IMG/VR virus record: IMGVR_UViG_3300008108_002462
Location: 1 to 29,054 of that record
DNA length: 29,054 bases
Direction: 5' to 3' (one strand)
Origin: a virus
Under the pieces are notes generated by a model that searched no databases, had not been told where the DNA came from, and saw only the letters and a program-made list of their open reading frames with translations. Below, piece by piece: positions 15,585 to 22,218 of the stretch. Numbering within the stretch: the stretch's first letter is position 1; every line of letters begins with the position of its first letter. A program made the translations under genes and the position numbers.

Positions 15585-15987
15585 AGAACGTTTAACCCCA
15601 GCAGACTTAGATGCTCGTTTAAAGTTTATTCTAGGAATAACACTTGGAAGCATTTTGTTTCTAACAGCAACTGGAATTATTTATGGATTGTTGTTTGTAA
15701 CTCAACCTATTGGAGCGCAGTCAGAAAATGACAAAATGTTCTTCAACGTTCTTGGAAGCATAGCTACTTTTATTACAGGAACTCTTGCGGGTATCTTGAT
15801 TGGTCAATCTGGCGCAAAGGATATTATGAAGGCACAGCTTGATAATAAAGAAATGGATGCAAAGAATACACAGGCGGATAAAAAATTAGAAGCAGAAATT
15901 GATGCAACTCGTGCACGTTTAGATGCAAAGCCAGATGGTGCAATGCCAGCAGAGCAAGAAGTAGATACAGATTGGGACAAAGACTAA
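15577..15987 (+). CDS. Two-TM membrane protein with coiled-coil tail
   Basis: A 136-aa protein with two transmembrane helices (FILGITLGSILFLTATGIIYGLLFV and FNVLGSIATFITGTLAGILIG), then a charged coiled-coil (DIMKAQLDNKEMDAKNTQADKKLEAEIDATRARLD). Stop shares a base with the endolysin ATG (TAATG). Position makes it a second holin or antiholin candidate; the long cytoplasmic or external coil is more than a simple holin needs. Confidence 0.65.
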   Translation: MAKERLTPADLDARLKFILGITLGSILFLTATGIIYGLLFVTQPIGAQSENDKMFFNVLGSIATFITGTLAGILIGQSGAKDIMKAQLDNKEMDAKNTQADKKLEAEIDATRARLDAKPDGAMPAEQEVDTDWDKD

Positions 15988-16586
15988 TGACTACAAATGA
16001 TTTTCCAGTCCCAGCAGAAACTGCTAAAGCTCCTAAAGGCACAGCTGCTCGTCTTATTCAAGTAGCAAAGTCACAAGTTGGATATATTGAAGGTCCAAAA
16101 GATAACGAAACAAAGTATGGTGCTTACACAAAGGCAAACTTCCAACCATGGTGCGGAAGTTTTGTTAATTGGGTGGCTAACGAAAGTGGCGTAAAGATTC
16201 CTAATACTGTTTACACTCCAGGTGGAGCAGCAGCATTTAAGAAAGCTGGCGCATGGATTGATGGAGATCTAGCAGATCCAGAGCCAGGAGATATCGTTTA
16301 TTTTGATTTCCCTTCAGATGGTGTCGATAGAATTAGTCACGTTGGAATTGTTATTGAAGACAATGAAGATGGAACTGTTTGGTGCATTGAAGGAAATACG
16401 TCTTCAAGCAAAAAGGGTAGCCAAAGAAATGGCGGAGAAGCATGTAAACAACTTCGTGCATACAAAAAGAACAAGCAAAATGTAATGGTTTCAATCGTAG
16501 GATTTGGAAGACCAAAGTTTAAATCTGCGGGTGCGTCAAAGCCAGCTGCAGCAGTAGACGGTGCTTGTCCAACTTGCGGTAAGTAA
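15987..16586 (+). CDS. CHAP-domain endolysin
   Basis: Predicted peptidoglycan amidase or endopeptidase, 199 aa. The CHAP/NlpC-like core has the nucleophile C56 in QPWCGSFVNWVANESG, H118 in ISHVGIVIE, and an E135/N137 segment in CIEGNTSS; PGDIVYFDF precedes the histidine as in other members. The N-terminus has no signal peptide, so release would depend on the adjacent holin-like proteins. The C-terminus is Ala/Lys-rich and ends in CPTCGK, a possible zinc or wall-binding knuckle. ATG 15987 (TAATG overlap) is preferred over TTG 15972. Confidence 0.88.
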   Translation: MTTNDFPVPAETAKAPKGTAARLIQVAKSQVGYIEGPKDNETKYGAYTKANFQPWCGSFVNWVANESGVKIPNTVYTPGGAAAFKKAGAWIDGDLADPEPGDIVYFDFPSDGVDRISHVGIVIEDNEDGTVWCIEGNTSSSKKGSQRNGGEACKQLRAYKKNKQNVMVSIVGFGRPKFKSAGASKPAAAVDGACPTCGK

Positions 16587-16730
16587 ATGAACACATACGT
16601 TGTCAAACTTGAAGTAGAAGCACAGATAGAAGCTTTTAGTGAAGATGACGCAAGAGACTATATCAACGACATATTTGGAGTTGACGATGAAGTTAAAAAC
16701 GTTAAGATAGTAAACGTTAAGGAGAAATAA
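16587..16730 (+). CDS. 47-aa acidic hypothetical protein
   Basis: Starts at the base after the endolysin stop and ends in a TAATG overlap with the following gene. The sequence (MNTYVVKLEVEAQIEAFSEDDARDYINDIFG...) has a beta-alpha-beta pattern common among very small phage proteins with the EAFSEDDARDYI helix. Function unknown. Confidence 0.7.
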   Translation: MNTYVVKLEVEAQIEAFSEDDARDYINDIFGVDDEVKNVKIVNVKEK

Positions 16731-17836
16731 TGGCTAAAGAAGGATACAAACCAACATCAGGAATGCAGTCAGCAGCAAGACGTGCTATTAAGTTAAAAGA
16801 GCAGGGTAAAGCTAAAGGTGCTGGAACAATGGTTGGTTGGACTCGTGCAGGACAATTAGCTCGTGGAGAAACATTAAGTCTTTCTACAGTTAAGCGTATG
16901 TATTCATTTTTTTCACGCCATGAGGTAGATAAAAAGGGTAAGGATTGGGATAACGCAGAAAATCCTTCAAACGGTAAGATCATGTGGTTAGCATGGGGCG
17001 GAGATGCAGGATTCTCTTGGTCTCGTAAAATAGTAGAGAGAGAGAAGAATATGAAGAAGTCACTTACAACAAATGAATTAGTAGAAGAGATTAAAGATAT
17101 ATTGGATGATGTAGTTAATCCAGCAGACACAGTGGTAGAAATTCCAGACGATGAGGAAATTACAAAAGCCCTACGCCCTGAAATTACAAAAGAACAATTG
17201 GGAATGGTTATTGAGCATTTAATGGAAGCAATCGAAGGCATGATTGAAATGCCAGAGGAAGAAGACTCAGAGGAAGAATCAGATGCTGCAGAAATGGAAA
17301 CAGAAGACGCAAACGAATCTAATCCAGCACCAGTAGGTGATCCAATGAAGAATGAGATTAATTGGCCAGTTGCCAAAATGGATGGGCAGACAGATATAGA
17401 AGTTGAAAACGAAAATGAAGTTTACAAGTCAGAAAATGAAGATGAAGACAAATGGGATAATGAAATGCAGAAATGCTGGACTGGATATACTCAGCGTGGC
17501 ATGAAAGAAAAGGGTGGCAGAATGGTTCCAAACTGTGTGCCAGTCGAAAAAGTAGAAGACCTATCAGAGGCAGATCAAGTAAAGAAGTCCTTGTTCTCAA
17601 ATTTAGACCCATTTGATTTAATTAAGCGTGACTATAATACAAAGCAAAGAAAAGAAATGGCAGCTTCTGGAGAAGCTATGCCAGATGGATCATATCCAAT
17701 TGCAAATAGAACAGACCTAATGAATGCTATTCGTTCATGGGGTCGTGGTGGATCAGATCCAAAGGTAAAACAATATATTAAGCGTCGTGCAAAGGCACTT
17801 GGCGCATCTGACATGATTCCAGAAAACTGGAAGTAA
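16730..17836 (+). CDS. Probable virion/prohead-associated protein
   Basis: A 368-aa protein made of three parts. The N-terminal 100 residues (GMQSAARRAIKLKEQGK, LSLSTVKRMYSFFSRHEVDK, WLAWGGDAGFSWSRKIV) match a domain seen in phage structural or head-maturation proteins. The centre is very acidic (EEEDSEEESDAAEMETED, as in scaffold-like linkers). The C-terminus (MAASGEAMPDGSYPIANRTDLMNAIRSWG...RRAKALGASDMIPENW) matches a domain (DUF6582-like) often found at the end of phage head proteins. This is recalled pattern similarity. No protease triad is evident. Confidence 0.65.
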   Translation: MAKEGYKPTSGMQSAARRAIKLKEQGKAKGAGTMVGWTRAGQLARGETLSLSTVKRMYSFFSRHEVDKKGKDWDNAENPSNGKIMWLAWGGDAGFSWSRKIVEREKNMKKSLTTNELVEEIKDILDDVVNPADTVVEIPDDEEITKALRPEITKEQLGMVIEHLMEAIEGMIEMPEEEDSEEESDAAEMETEDANESNPAPVGDPMKNEINWPVAKMDGQTDIEVENENEVYKSENEDEDKWDNEMQKCWTGYTQRGMKEKGGRMVPNCVPVEKVEDLSEADQVKKSLFSNLDPFDLIKRDYNTKQRKEMAASGEAMPDGSYPIANRTDLMNAIRSWGRGGSDPKVKQYIKRRAKALGASDMIPENWK

Positions 17837-17839
17837 CTG

Positions 17840-17869
17840 TTGACACAGCCGTAGCGTCTCATGTATAAT
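17840..17869 (+). promoter_or_regulatory. Strong promoter for the whiB operon
   Basis: TTGACA (17840-17845), 18-bp spacer, TATAAT (17864-17869). Start expected near 17876. A Shine-Dalgarno (AAGGAAA, 17899-17905) precedes the ATG at 17908. The leader also holds a five-codon ORF at 17875. Confidence 0.8.
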
Positions 17870-17874
17870 TATAT

Positions 17875-17892
17875 ATGGGATGCTGCGGTTAG
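17875..17892 (+). CDS. Possible leaderless minicistron MGCCG
   Basis: ATG begins 5 nt after the -10 and reads Met-Gly-Cys-Cys-Gly-stop. It lies in the leader of the whiB operon. Cysteine-containing leaderless upstream ORFs are known in mycobacteria as cysteine-responsive attenuators; a chance ORF of this size is also possible. Confidence 0.3.
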   Translation: MGCCG

Positions 17893-17907
17893 TCATTTAA
17901 GGAAATA

Positions 17908-18141
17908 ATGTTACATCTAAATGAACTAGGCGTAGAGCTTTTTATAAAAAAATTTAAATCTATAAATAAAGATGCTTATTGGGAAAGTTACGACCTGATA
18001 CTTTGGAATAAAGATTACAACGGATTTATAAATACAAAAGGCGTATTCAGGCAAAATGCCTGGGGGGTAGCTGATAGAATATCAGTTAGCGACAAGGGGA
18101 CTTGGGTTCTTCCGAAAAAATATGTCAAATATTTTAGATGA
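17908..18141 (+). CDS. Hypothetical protein at the head of the whiB operon
   Basis: A 77-aa aromatic-rich basic protein (FIKKFKSINKDAYWESYDLILWNKDYNGFINTKG, WGVADRISVSDKGTWVLPKKYVKYF). No motif recognised. Good ribosome site at 17899, and it overlaps whiB by 20 bp, implying translational coupling. Confidence 0.65.
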   Translation: MLHLNELGVELFIKKFKSINKDAYWESYDLILWNKDYNGFINTKGVFRQNAWGVADRISVSDKGTWVLPKKYVKYFR

Positions 18142-18433
18142 TTTAGGTATAGATAAAGAAGATTTTGATTGGTGGCATTTGGCCGTATGTCGTGGAATGG
18201 ATACAAATCTATTCTATGATAAATATGAGGCAGATACCAACATAGCAAAAAATATTGATGAGGCATGTTTAAGTTGTCCAGTAGTCAAGATGTGTCATGA
18301 TTCTGGAGTAGAAAACGATGAATATGGCGTCTGGGGTGGAGTTTATCTCAACTCTGGAGAAATTGATAAAAGTAAAAACCTGCACAAATCTGCAGAGACT
18401 TGGAAACGATTAAGGAGTAAAGGTGTTCATTGA
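18122..18433 (+). CDS. whiB: WhiB-family transcription factor
   Basis: Actinobacteria-specific 4Fe-4S regulator, 103 aa. Cysteines C23, C49, C52 and C58 (AVCRG...ACLSCPVVKMC) give the C-x(n)-C-x2-C-x5-C cluster site, followed by the GVWGG beta-turn (residues 69-73) that contacts the sigma factor, and a basic C-terminus (KRLRSKG). WhiB proteins bind region 4 of the primary sigma factor. Mycobacteriophage TM4 WhiB represses a host whiB and causes superinfection exclusion; a similar transcription takeover role is plausible here. This gene is the best evidence for an actinobacterial host. Confidence 0.92.
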   Translation: MSNILDDLGIDKEDFDWWHLAVCRGMDTNLFYDKYEADTNIAKNIDEACLSCPVVKMCHDSGVENDEYGVWGGVYLNSGEIDKSKNLHKSAETWKRLRSKGVH

Positions 18434-18740
18434 TAAAGACAAAGATCATTTTAAATACGGAATTAATCAGTGGACAGGCGAACCAAATAAGCCAGTATTC
18501 TACACAAAAGAAATGGCAATTAAGTTTAAAGAATTAATTAAAGACCTACCAGACCTCCTAGTGGATATTGCACAGTATCCAGAGTTCTTAGCAATTAGGC
18601 TATATGAAGACAATTTTTTACAGTTTCACGGAACCAGAAAAGAAATAGCTATTGATCGTGTTATGAAAATTAAAAGCATGATTGAATCATATGGAGTAAG
18701 ATGCGAGTTGGAGGGCAAACCCAGTGAAAGAGTCTTATGA
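18423..18740 (+). CDS. Hypothetical protein after whiB
   Basis: A 105-aa protein starting at GTG 18423 and overlapping whiB by 11 bp; AGGAGTAAAGG just upstream is a good ribosome site. The fold looks alpha/beta (PEFLAIRLYEDNFLQFHGTRKEIAIDRVMKIKSMIESYGVRCELEG). No recognisable family. Confidence 0.65.
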   Translation: MFIDKDKDHFKYGINQWTGEPNKPVFYTKEMAIKFKELIKDLPDLLVDIAQYPEFLAIRLYEDNFLQFHGTRKEIAIDRVMKIKSMIESYGVRCELEGKPSERVL

Positions 18741-18921
18741 AGTAATTAATATAGTCTTTTTGCACGAAGAAGGCGTATATGGAACTGTAGAGCAAATGGG
18801 AGCCTTTTTATCTATGGTAAAATATAATAAAGACGGAATAGAATATAACGAATTAATAGAAAATGACGAGTTCGCCATTGTAGACGAGATCGTATTTCAT
18901 CACATTGAGGAAGAAAACTAA
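18724..18921 (+). CDS. Small hypothetical protein
   Basis: A 65-aa protein with GTG start overlapping the previous gene by 17 bp and a TAATG overlap with the next. Acidic C-terminus (DEIVFHHIEEEN). No motif recognised. Confidence 0.55.
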   Translation: MKESYEVINIVFLHEEGVYGTVEQMGAFLSMVKYNKDGIEYNELIENDEFAIVDEIVFHHIEEEN

Positions 18922-19157
18922 TGGAAAAAATATTATGCTACAGCTGTAACAAGAGCAAGCATAAGCTAAATGCTAAGAAGTCAGCATTGCTGCCTATTAA
19001 TTTATTGATGTGCGAAACATGTATATCTTCTAAATTAGAACCACGCTGGGTAGTTATTTTAGCAGGTAGATCTGGTGGACCAGATCATGTTAGAGAATAT
19101 ATATTAAAAAAGCGCTATATTGGTAACGATATATCAGCGTCTGAACTATTAGTTTAG
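18921..19157 (+). CDS. Small zinc-ribbon protein closing the whiB operon
   Basis: A 78-aa protein with C6/C9 (CYSC) and C31/C34 (CETC) as zinc ligands, then a basic segment (VREYILKKRYIGNDISASELLV). Last gene before a new promoter at 19172. Function unknown. Confidence 0.65.
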   Translation: MEKILCYSCNKSKHKLNAKKSALLPINLLMCETCISSKLEPRWVVILAGRSGGPDHVREYILKKRYIGNDISASELLV

Positions 19158-19171
19158 GTTTCATTTTGCTG

Positions 19172-19177
19172 TATAAT
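19172..19177 (+). promoter_or_regulatory. -10 element before the 19187 gene
   Basis: TATAAT, 9 nt before ATG 19187, with only a weak -35 (TTAGTT at 17 bp). A transcript would have at most 2-3 nt before the start codon. Confidence 0.55.
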
Positions 19178-19186
19178 TAATCTATA

Positions 19187-19492
19187 ATGGATTCTACAGC
19201 CATAATCTTTTCTATTTCCGCCGCTATTTTAAGCGGTATGGGAACTGCTATCGTTTCTGGAATAAGGGAAAGCAGGCGGGAAAAGACTAGACAGGCTGAG
19301 CGTGAGCATGACCATTTAAAACTTGAGCTAAAAGATTTAAAGATTCAGTTATACCAAGTTGAGCGTGATTTGACCATATGGAAAGATAAATATTATAATG
19401 CTATCCAAGAATTAATTGGGGTCAAGGCTGAGCTTGAAGATACTTTAATTAAGATATCATTATTAAGTTTAGAAATTAAAGAGTCAGAGTAG
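19187..19492 (+). CDS. Membrane-anchored coiled-coil protein
   Basis: A 101-aa protein. One N-terminal hydrophobic helix (AIIFSISAAILSGMGTAIVSG), a basic stop-transfer (RESRREKTR), then an uninterrupted coiled-coil (LKLELKDLKIQLYQVERDLTIWKDKYYNAIQELIGVKAEL). This shape recalls spanins or phage membrane tethers; lysis genes are 3 kb away, so a role cannot be fixed. Monocistronic and probably leaderless. Confidence 0.65.
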   Translation: MDSTAIIFSISAAILSGMGTAIVSGIRESRREKTRQAEREHDHLKLELKDLKIQLYQVERDLTIWKDKYYNAIQELIGVKAELEDTLIKISLLSLEIKESE

Positions 19493-19512
19493 CACATCGA
19501 ATTTAAAAATAG

Positions 19513-19518
19513 TATACT
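19513..19518 (+). promoter_or_regulatory. -10 element of the leaderless Ntn-hydrolase gene
   Basis: TATACT, exactly 6 nt before ATG 19525. No -35 match. Confidence 0.5.
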
Positions 19519-19524
19519 AGTAAT

Positions 19525-20079
19525 ATGACATGTATAGTAGCTATTGCCCAAAATGGAACTGTATATATGGGTTCCGACCATGCCGCATCAGATGAAAAAT
19601 CTGGATGGATCATGGCAAGAAAAGAACCAAAATGCTTTAAGGTTGGTCAATATGGAGTGGCGTTTACTGACTCATTTCGTATGGGACAAATTCTTCAATA
19701 TGCATGGACTCCACCAAAATATACACCAACTAAAACTAATTCTGGCCTAGATAAGTTTATGAGAACTAAGTTTATTGAATCAGTTAAAGATGCATTTAGA
19801 GCAGGCGGATTTGGAAGCCAAGTATCTGGTCAAGAAGATGAAGGTGGAATCTTTATAGTTGGCGTTGAAGGAAGAATCTTTGTTATTGATGAGGACTTCC
19901 ATGTTGGTGAAAACGTAGTTAACTATATGGCGGAAGGCTCAGGAGGAATGTTTGCTCTAGGAGCTTTACATGCAACCAAGAATCAAAAGAATCCTAAGAT
20001 GCGTATTAAACTAGCTTTAGAAGCAGCATCAGAATTTTCAATGAGCGTATCACCACCCTTTACATACATTCAAGTTTAG
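19525..20079 (+). CDS. Proteasome/HslV-like Ntn-hydrolase
   Basis: Predicted N-terminal nucleophile hydrolase, 184 aa. MTCIVAIAQNGTVYMGSDHAASD is the start of proteasome-beta/HslV subunits: Thr2 would become the catalytic N-terminal threonine after Met removal, with D18 in GSD and a lysine in the RKEPK segment (K33 or K36) completing the site. Later EGSGGMFALGALHA matches the conserved SGxxxAxGAL segment. No propeptide precedes the Thr, unlike most 20S beta subunits and like HslV. The C-terminal SPPFTYIQV is typical of phage members I recall. No ATPase partner (HslU, ARC/Mpa) is visible. Actinobacteria own a 20S proteasome, so it might join or mimic it. Confidence 0.75.
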   Translation: MTCIVAIAQNGTVYMGSDHAASDEKSGWIMARKEPKCFKVGQYGVAFTDSFRMGQILQYAWTPPKYTPTKTNSGLDKFMRTKFIESVKDAFRAGGFGSQVSGQEDEGGIFIVGVEGRIFVIDEDFHVGENVVNYMAEGSGGMFALGALHATKNQKNPKMRIKLALEAASEFSMSVSPPFTYIQV

Positions 20080-20087
20080 AGTATAAT
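20059..20087 (+). promoter_or_regulatory. Leaderless promoter for the 20094 gene
   Basis: TTTACA (20059-20064), 17-bp spacer, TATAAT (20082-20087), then 6 nt to ATG 20094. The -35 is inside the 3' end of the Ntn-hydrolase gene. Confidence 0.75.
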
Positions 20088-20093
20088 TGAAGT

Positions 20094-20405
20094 ATGAAAT
20101 GGGTTAATCGTATAGCGGGAAGTCTATTAGGTTTAATAGGCATTGGCATTATGCGTAATTTCTTTGGTAAGTATCAAGTTCTAGTATTCGATAAAGAGGA
20201 TCTAGGCGAGGAAAATGATTTTTCAGCCCTTGATCTTCGTGGGACACCCACCCACGCTTGCGTATGTGGATCGAATGTTTGGTATATAAAAGCCGTATTT
20301 GATAACTATGAGATTGCAACCTACTTTTTAGATATGCAATGTGCGGAGTGTGGAAGCATAGCAACTGCTCCAACTCCAGTAGATAGAGAAGGCATGGAAA
20401 ATTGA
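20094..20405 (+). CDS. Membrane-anchored zinc-ribbon protein
   Basis: A 103-aa protein with an N-terminal hydrophobic helix (IAGSLLGLIGIGIM) and a zinc ribbon built from C56/C58 (CVCG) and C83/C86 (CAECG). Stop overlaps the next small gene (TTGA). Function unknown. Confidence 0.65.
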   Translation: MKWVNRIAGSLLGLIGIGIMRNFFGKYQVLVFDKEDLGEENDFSALDLRGTPTHACVCGSNVWYIKAVFDNYEIATYFLDMQCAECGSIATAPTPVDREGMEN

Positions 20406-20533
20406 GAAAGAAAAAAAGAATTGATTTGCTAGAAAAAAGAATAGATTTTTTATTCAAGGTATTGTTAGAAAATGAAGCATTTAAAACTTCATTAGACTCT
20501 GGCAAGTGGTATAAAGAAAAAGAATCTAAATAG
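20402..20533 (+). CDS. 43-aa basic helical protein
   Basis: TTG start in a TTGA overlap with the previous stop; product begins with RKKKR and forms an amphipathic helix (IDLLEKRIDFLFKVLLENEAF). The stop codon sits inside the stem of the terminator at 20528. Probably real because the frame exactly fills the gap, but no homology is claimed. Confidence 0.5.
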   Translation: MRKKKRIDLLEKRIDFLFKVLLENEAFKTSLDSGKWYKEKESK

Positions 20534-20557
20534 CTATTGACGGTGTAGCTATTTTTT
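20528..20557 (+). terminator. Terminator hairpin fused with next promoter
   Basis: AAATAGCTA pairs with TAGCTATTT (9 bp, loop ttgacggtg) and is followed by a T run. The loop contains the -35 hexamer TTGACG of the following promoter. Confidence 0.6.
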
Positions 20558-20565
20558 AGTAGAAT
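20537..20565 (+). promoter_or_regulatory. Leaderless promoter for the secreted subtilase
   Basis: TTGACG (20537-20542), 17-bp spacer, TAGAAT (20560-20565), then 7 nt to ATG 20573. The -35 lies in the loop of the upstream terminator. Confidence 0.75.
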
Positions 20566-20572
20566 AGAAAAC

Positions 20573-21493
20573 ATGAAAAACAAACTAATCACGGCTCTAG
20601 TAGCCTTAACACTGGTTTTACCAGTAACAGCACAAGCGGTGGAGGAAACAAAGCCTGCAACATTAGCTATCATTGATACATCATTAGACACAAGTCTTCC
20701 AATTTTTAAAGATAAGATCGTATTTGAAGTATGTCTATTAGATTGGCCAACATGCCCAAATGGTAAGACATATCAAGAGGGCCCAGGATCTGTAACAATG
20801 CCTGCAAAATTTATGCTTCAAGAAGGATTTGAGCATGGAACACAGATGGCATCAACTGCAGTAATGACTAACCATAACCTAAAGATTGTTTTTATTCGTG
20901 TGGTTGGAGCAACTGCAAGCGGTTCACGACAGATTATTAATGAGTCTACTTTTGTAAATGCTCTAACATGGGTCTTATTTAACAAGGATAGATTTAATAT
21001 TCAAGCAGTATCTATGTCTCAGTCTCATCATAATTTAGGTGCTCCTGGAACAAATTATTGCCCATCTACGCCTCTTACTGAAAATGTTATTAATAAACTA
21101 TCTACTGCTGGTGTCCCAGTATTTTTGCCAGCAGGTAACGTAAGAGACTTAACTCGTATCTCTTGGCCATCATGTATTGCTTCTTCAATATCAGTATCAG
21201 CATCAGCATATGGTGATGGACCAGCAATATACACCAACTATGACGCAAAGCTTACAGATTTCTTTGCTCGTGGAGATATTAAAGCATTTAATCCAGGAGG
21301 GGCACAGATTAATACATCTGGAACATCTGTTTCCACACAAGTTGCAGCATCTGTGTATCTTTATTTAAAGTCAAAGTATCCTGCTTACACAAAGGATCAG
21401 GTTCTCTCATTGTTAAATACAAAATCAACTCCTGTTGTTAGTCGTAAAACAAAGGGCAAGATTCTATCGATTGCAAGTGTAATCAATGGCTGA
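20573..21493 (+). CDS. Secreted subtilisin-like serine protease (S8)
   Basis: Predicted exported subtilase, 306 aa. Signal peptide residues 1-22 (KNKLITALVALTLVLPVTAQA). The catalytic set is present in the S8 order: D35 (LAIIDTSLD), H88 (EHGTQMAS), oxyanion N189 (PAGN) and S252 (SGTSVSTQVAA). There is little or no propeptide between the signal and the Asp strand. Cysteines C54, C61, C163 and C201 may form disulfides outside the cell. It would act in the periplasm or at the cell surface: shedding host surface proteins, maturing a phage-encoded exported protein, or excluding superinfecting phage. Confidence 0.88.
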   Translation: MKNKLITALVALTLVLPVTAQAVEETKPATLAIIDTSLDTSLPIFKDKIVFEVCLLDWPTCPNGKTYQEGPGSVTMPAKFMLQEGFEHGTQMASTAVMTNHNLKIVFIRVVGATASGSRQIINESTFVNALTWVLFNKDRFNIQAVSMSQSHHNLGAPGTNYCPSTPLTENVINKLSTAGVPVFLPAGNVRDLTRISWPSCIASSISVSASAYGDGPAIYTNYDAKLTDFFARGDIKAFNPGGAQINTSGTSVSTQVAASVYLYLKSKYPAYTKDQVLSLLNTKSTPVVSRKTKGKILSIASVING

Positions 21494-21695
21494 GCAACAA
21501 ACAGTCCTTGAAGGAATCATTGAAGATGTTGCAACAGATCTATATACAAAGTGGACGGCAGCAATGCCAGAGGAAGAGAAGAATGAGGTTGCTTTTCGTG
21601 CAATGGCATCAAATGCACACGAAACAACTTTTTTCGTAATTCAGAACTTTATGAATAGATTTAATGCAGCAGCAGATGAATTAAAAGATAAATAA
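21486..21695 (+). CDS. Small helical hypothetical protein
   Basis: A 69-aa acidic helical protein (ATDLYTKWTAAMPEEEKNEVAFRAMASNAHETTFFVIQNFMNRF). It overlaps the subtilase by 8 bp and ends just before a strong terminator. No family recognised. Confidence 0.6.
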   Translation: MAEQQTVLEGIIEDVATDLYTKWTAAMPEEEKNEVAFRAMASNAHETTFFVIQNFMNRFNAAADELKDK

Positions 21696-21699
21696 ACAT

Positions 21700-21732
21700 A
21701 TGGGGTAGGTATTGACCTACCCCATTTTATTT
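21700..21732 (+). terminator. Strong terminator hairpin fused with next promoter
   Basis: Perfect 11-bp stem (21700-21710 with 21715-21725), loop ATTG, then TTTATTT. The -35 TTGACC of the following promoter (21712-21717) spans the loop and the 3' arm. Confidence 0.85.
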
Positions 21733-21740
21733 AGTAGAAT
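21712..21740 (+). promoter_or_regulatory. Leaderless promoter for the DenV-like repair gene
   Basis: TTGACC (21712-21717), 17-bp spacer, TAGAAT (21735-21740), 7 nt to ATG 21748. Confidence 0.75.
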
Positions 21741-21747
21741 AGGTATT

Positions 21748-22218
21748 ATGCAAACATTCTTACCAGAGGCGGACTTTGCAGAAACAGCAAAGCATTTAGA
21801 CCGTAAGCGTTTAATTAAACAAAGCGTTGAGAATCTACAGGTTCTCAAATCATTAGCTGGACTTTATAGTTCAGGTGCATGGAAAAATCATCCAGCAGTA
21901 AAAATGTGGAATGGCCATGAAGATTGGCTATTTACATATAATGAAGCAATCATCAAAGAGATCATTATGCGTGGCTATAAAAATACCACAAGACAAACCT
22001 TTGACGATATCTATCATGAGCATTTTTTAATGTTAGAGTCAGACAAGCCTTGGTGGTTGGGCGATGACAAACTTCATTATACACATAAAGGCAGATTGTT
22101 TGAAAAAGATCCAGAGTCTTATTATTTTTATAATGAGTATTCTGATTATCGTGAACTTGGTTATACTTGTTGCGAGGCCTGTAGCTATTACTGGCCAACA
22201 CATGTGGAGGCAAAATGA
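21748..22218 (+). CDS. MSMEG_6728-family pyrimidine-dimer DNA glycosylase-like protein
   Basis: A 156-aa protein starting MQTFLPEADFAETAKHLDRKRLIKQSVENLQVLKSLAG, then AWKNHPAVKMWNGHEDWLFTYNEAIIKEIIMRGY. This is the MSMEG_6728 family, annotated as related to T4 DenV, which cuts DNA at UV-induced pyrimidine dimers. ATG 21748 is used rather than an in-frame ATG at 21712 because the promoter and terminator occupy 21700-21740. The C-terminal CCEAC could bind metal. Its role in repair of UV damage suits a phage in sunlit water. ATGA overlap with thioredoxin. Confidence 0.75.
   Translation: MQTFLPEADFAETAKHLDRKRLIKQSVENLQVLKSLAGLYSSGAWKNHPAVKMWNGHEDWLFTYNEAIIKEIIMRGYKNTTRQTFDDIYHEHFLMLESDKPWWLGDDKLHYTHKGRLFEKDPESYYFYNEYSDYRELGYTCCEACSYYWPTHVEAK

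Noticed and set aside
15972-15986. Upstream TTG start for the endolysin
   Set aside because: ATG 15987 forms a TAATG coupling with the preceding stop; the TTG lacks a ribosome site.
16717-17376. Minus-strand open frame of 219 codons
   Set aside because: Ser/Ile-rich antisense of the structural-like gene at 16730; low complexity, no ribosome site, and all other genes are on the + strand.
20149-20691. Minus-strand frame of 180 codons
   Set aside because: It crosses three + strand genes, a terminator and a promoter, and its product is Leu/Ser-rich with no family pattern.
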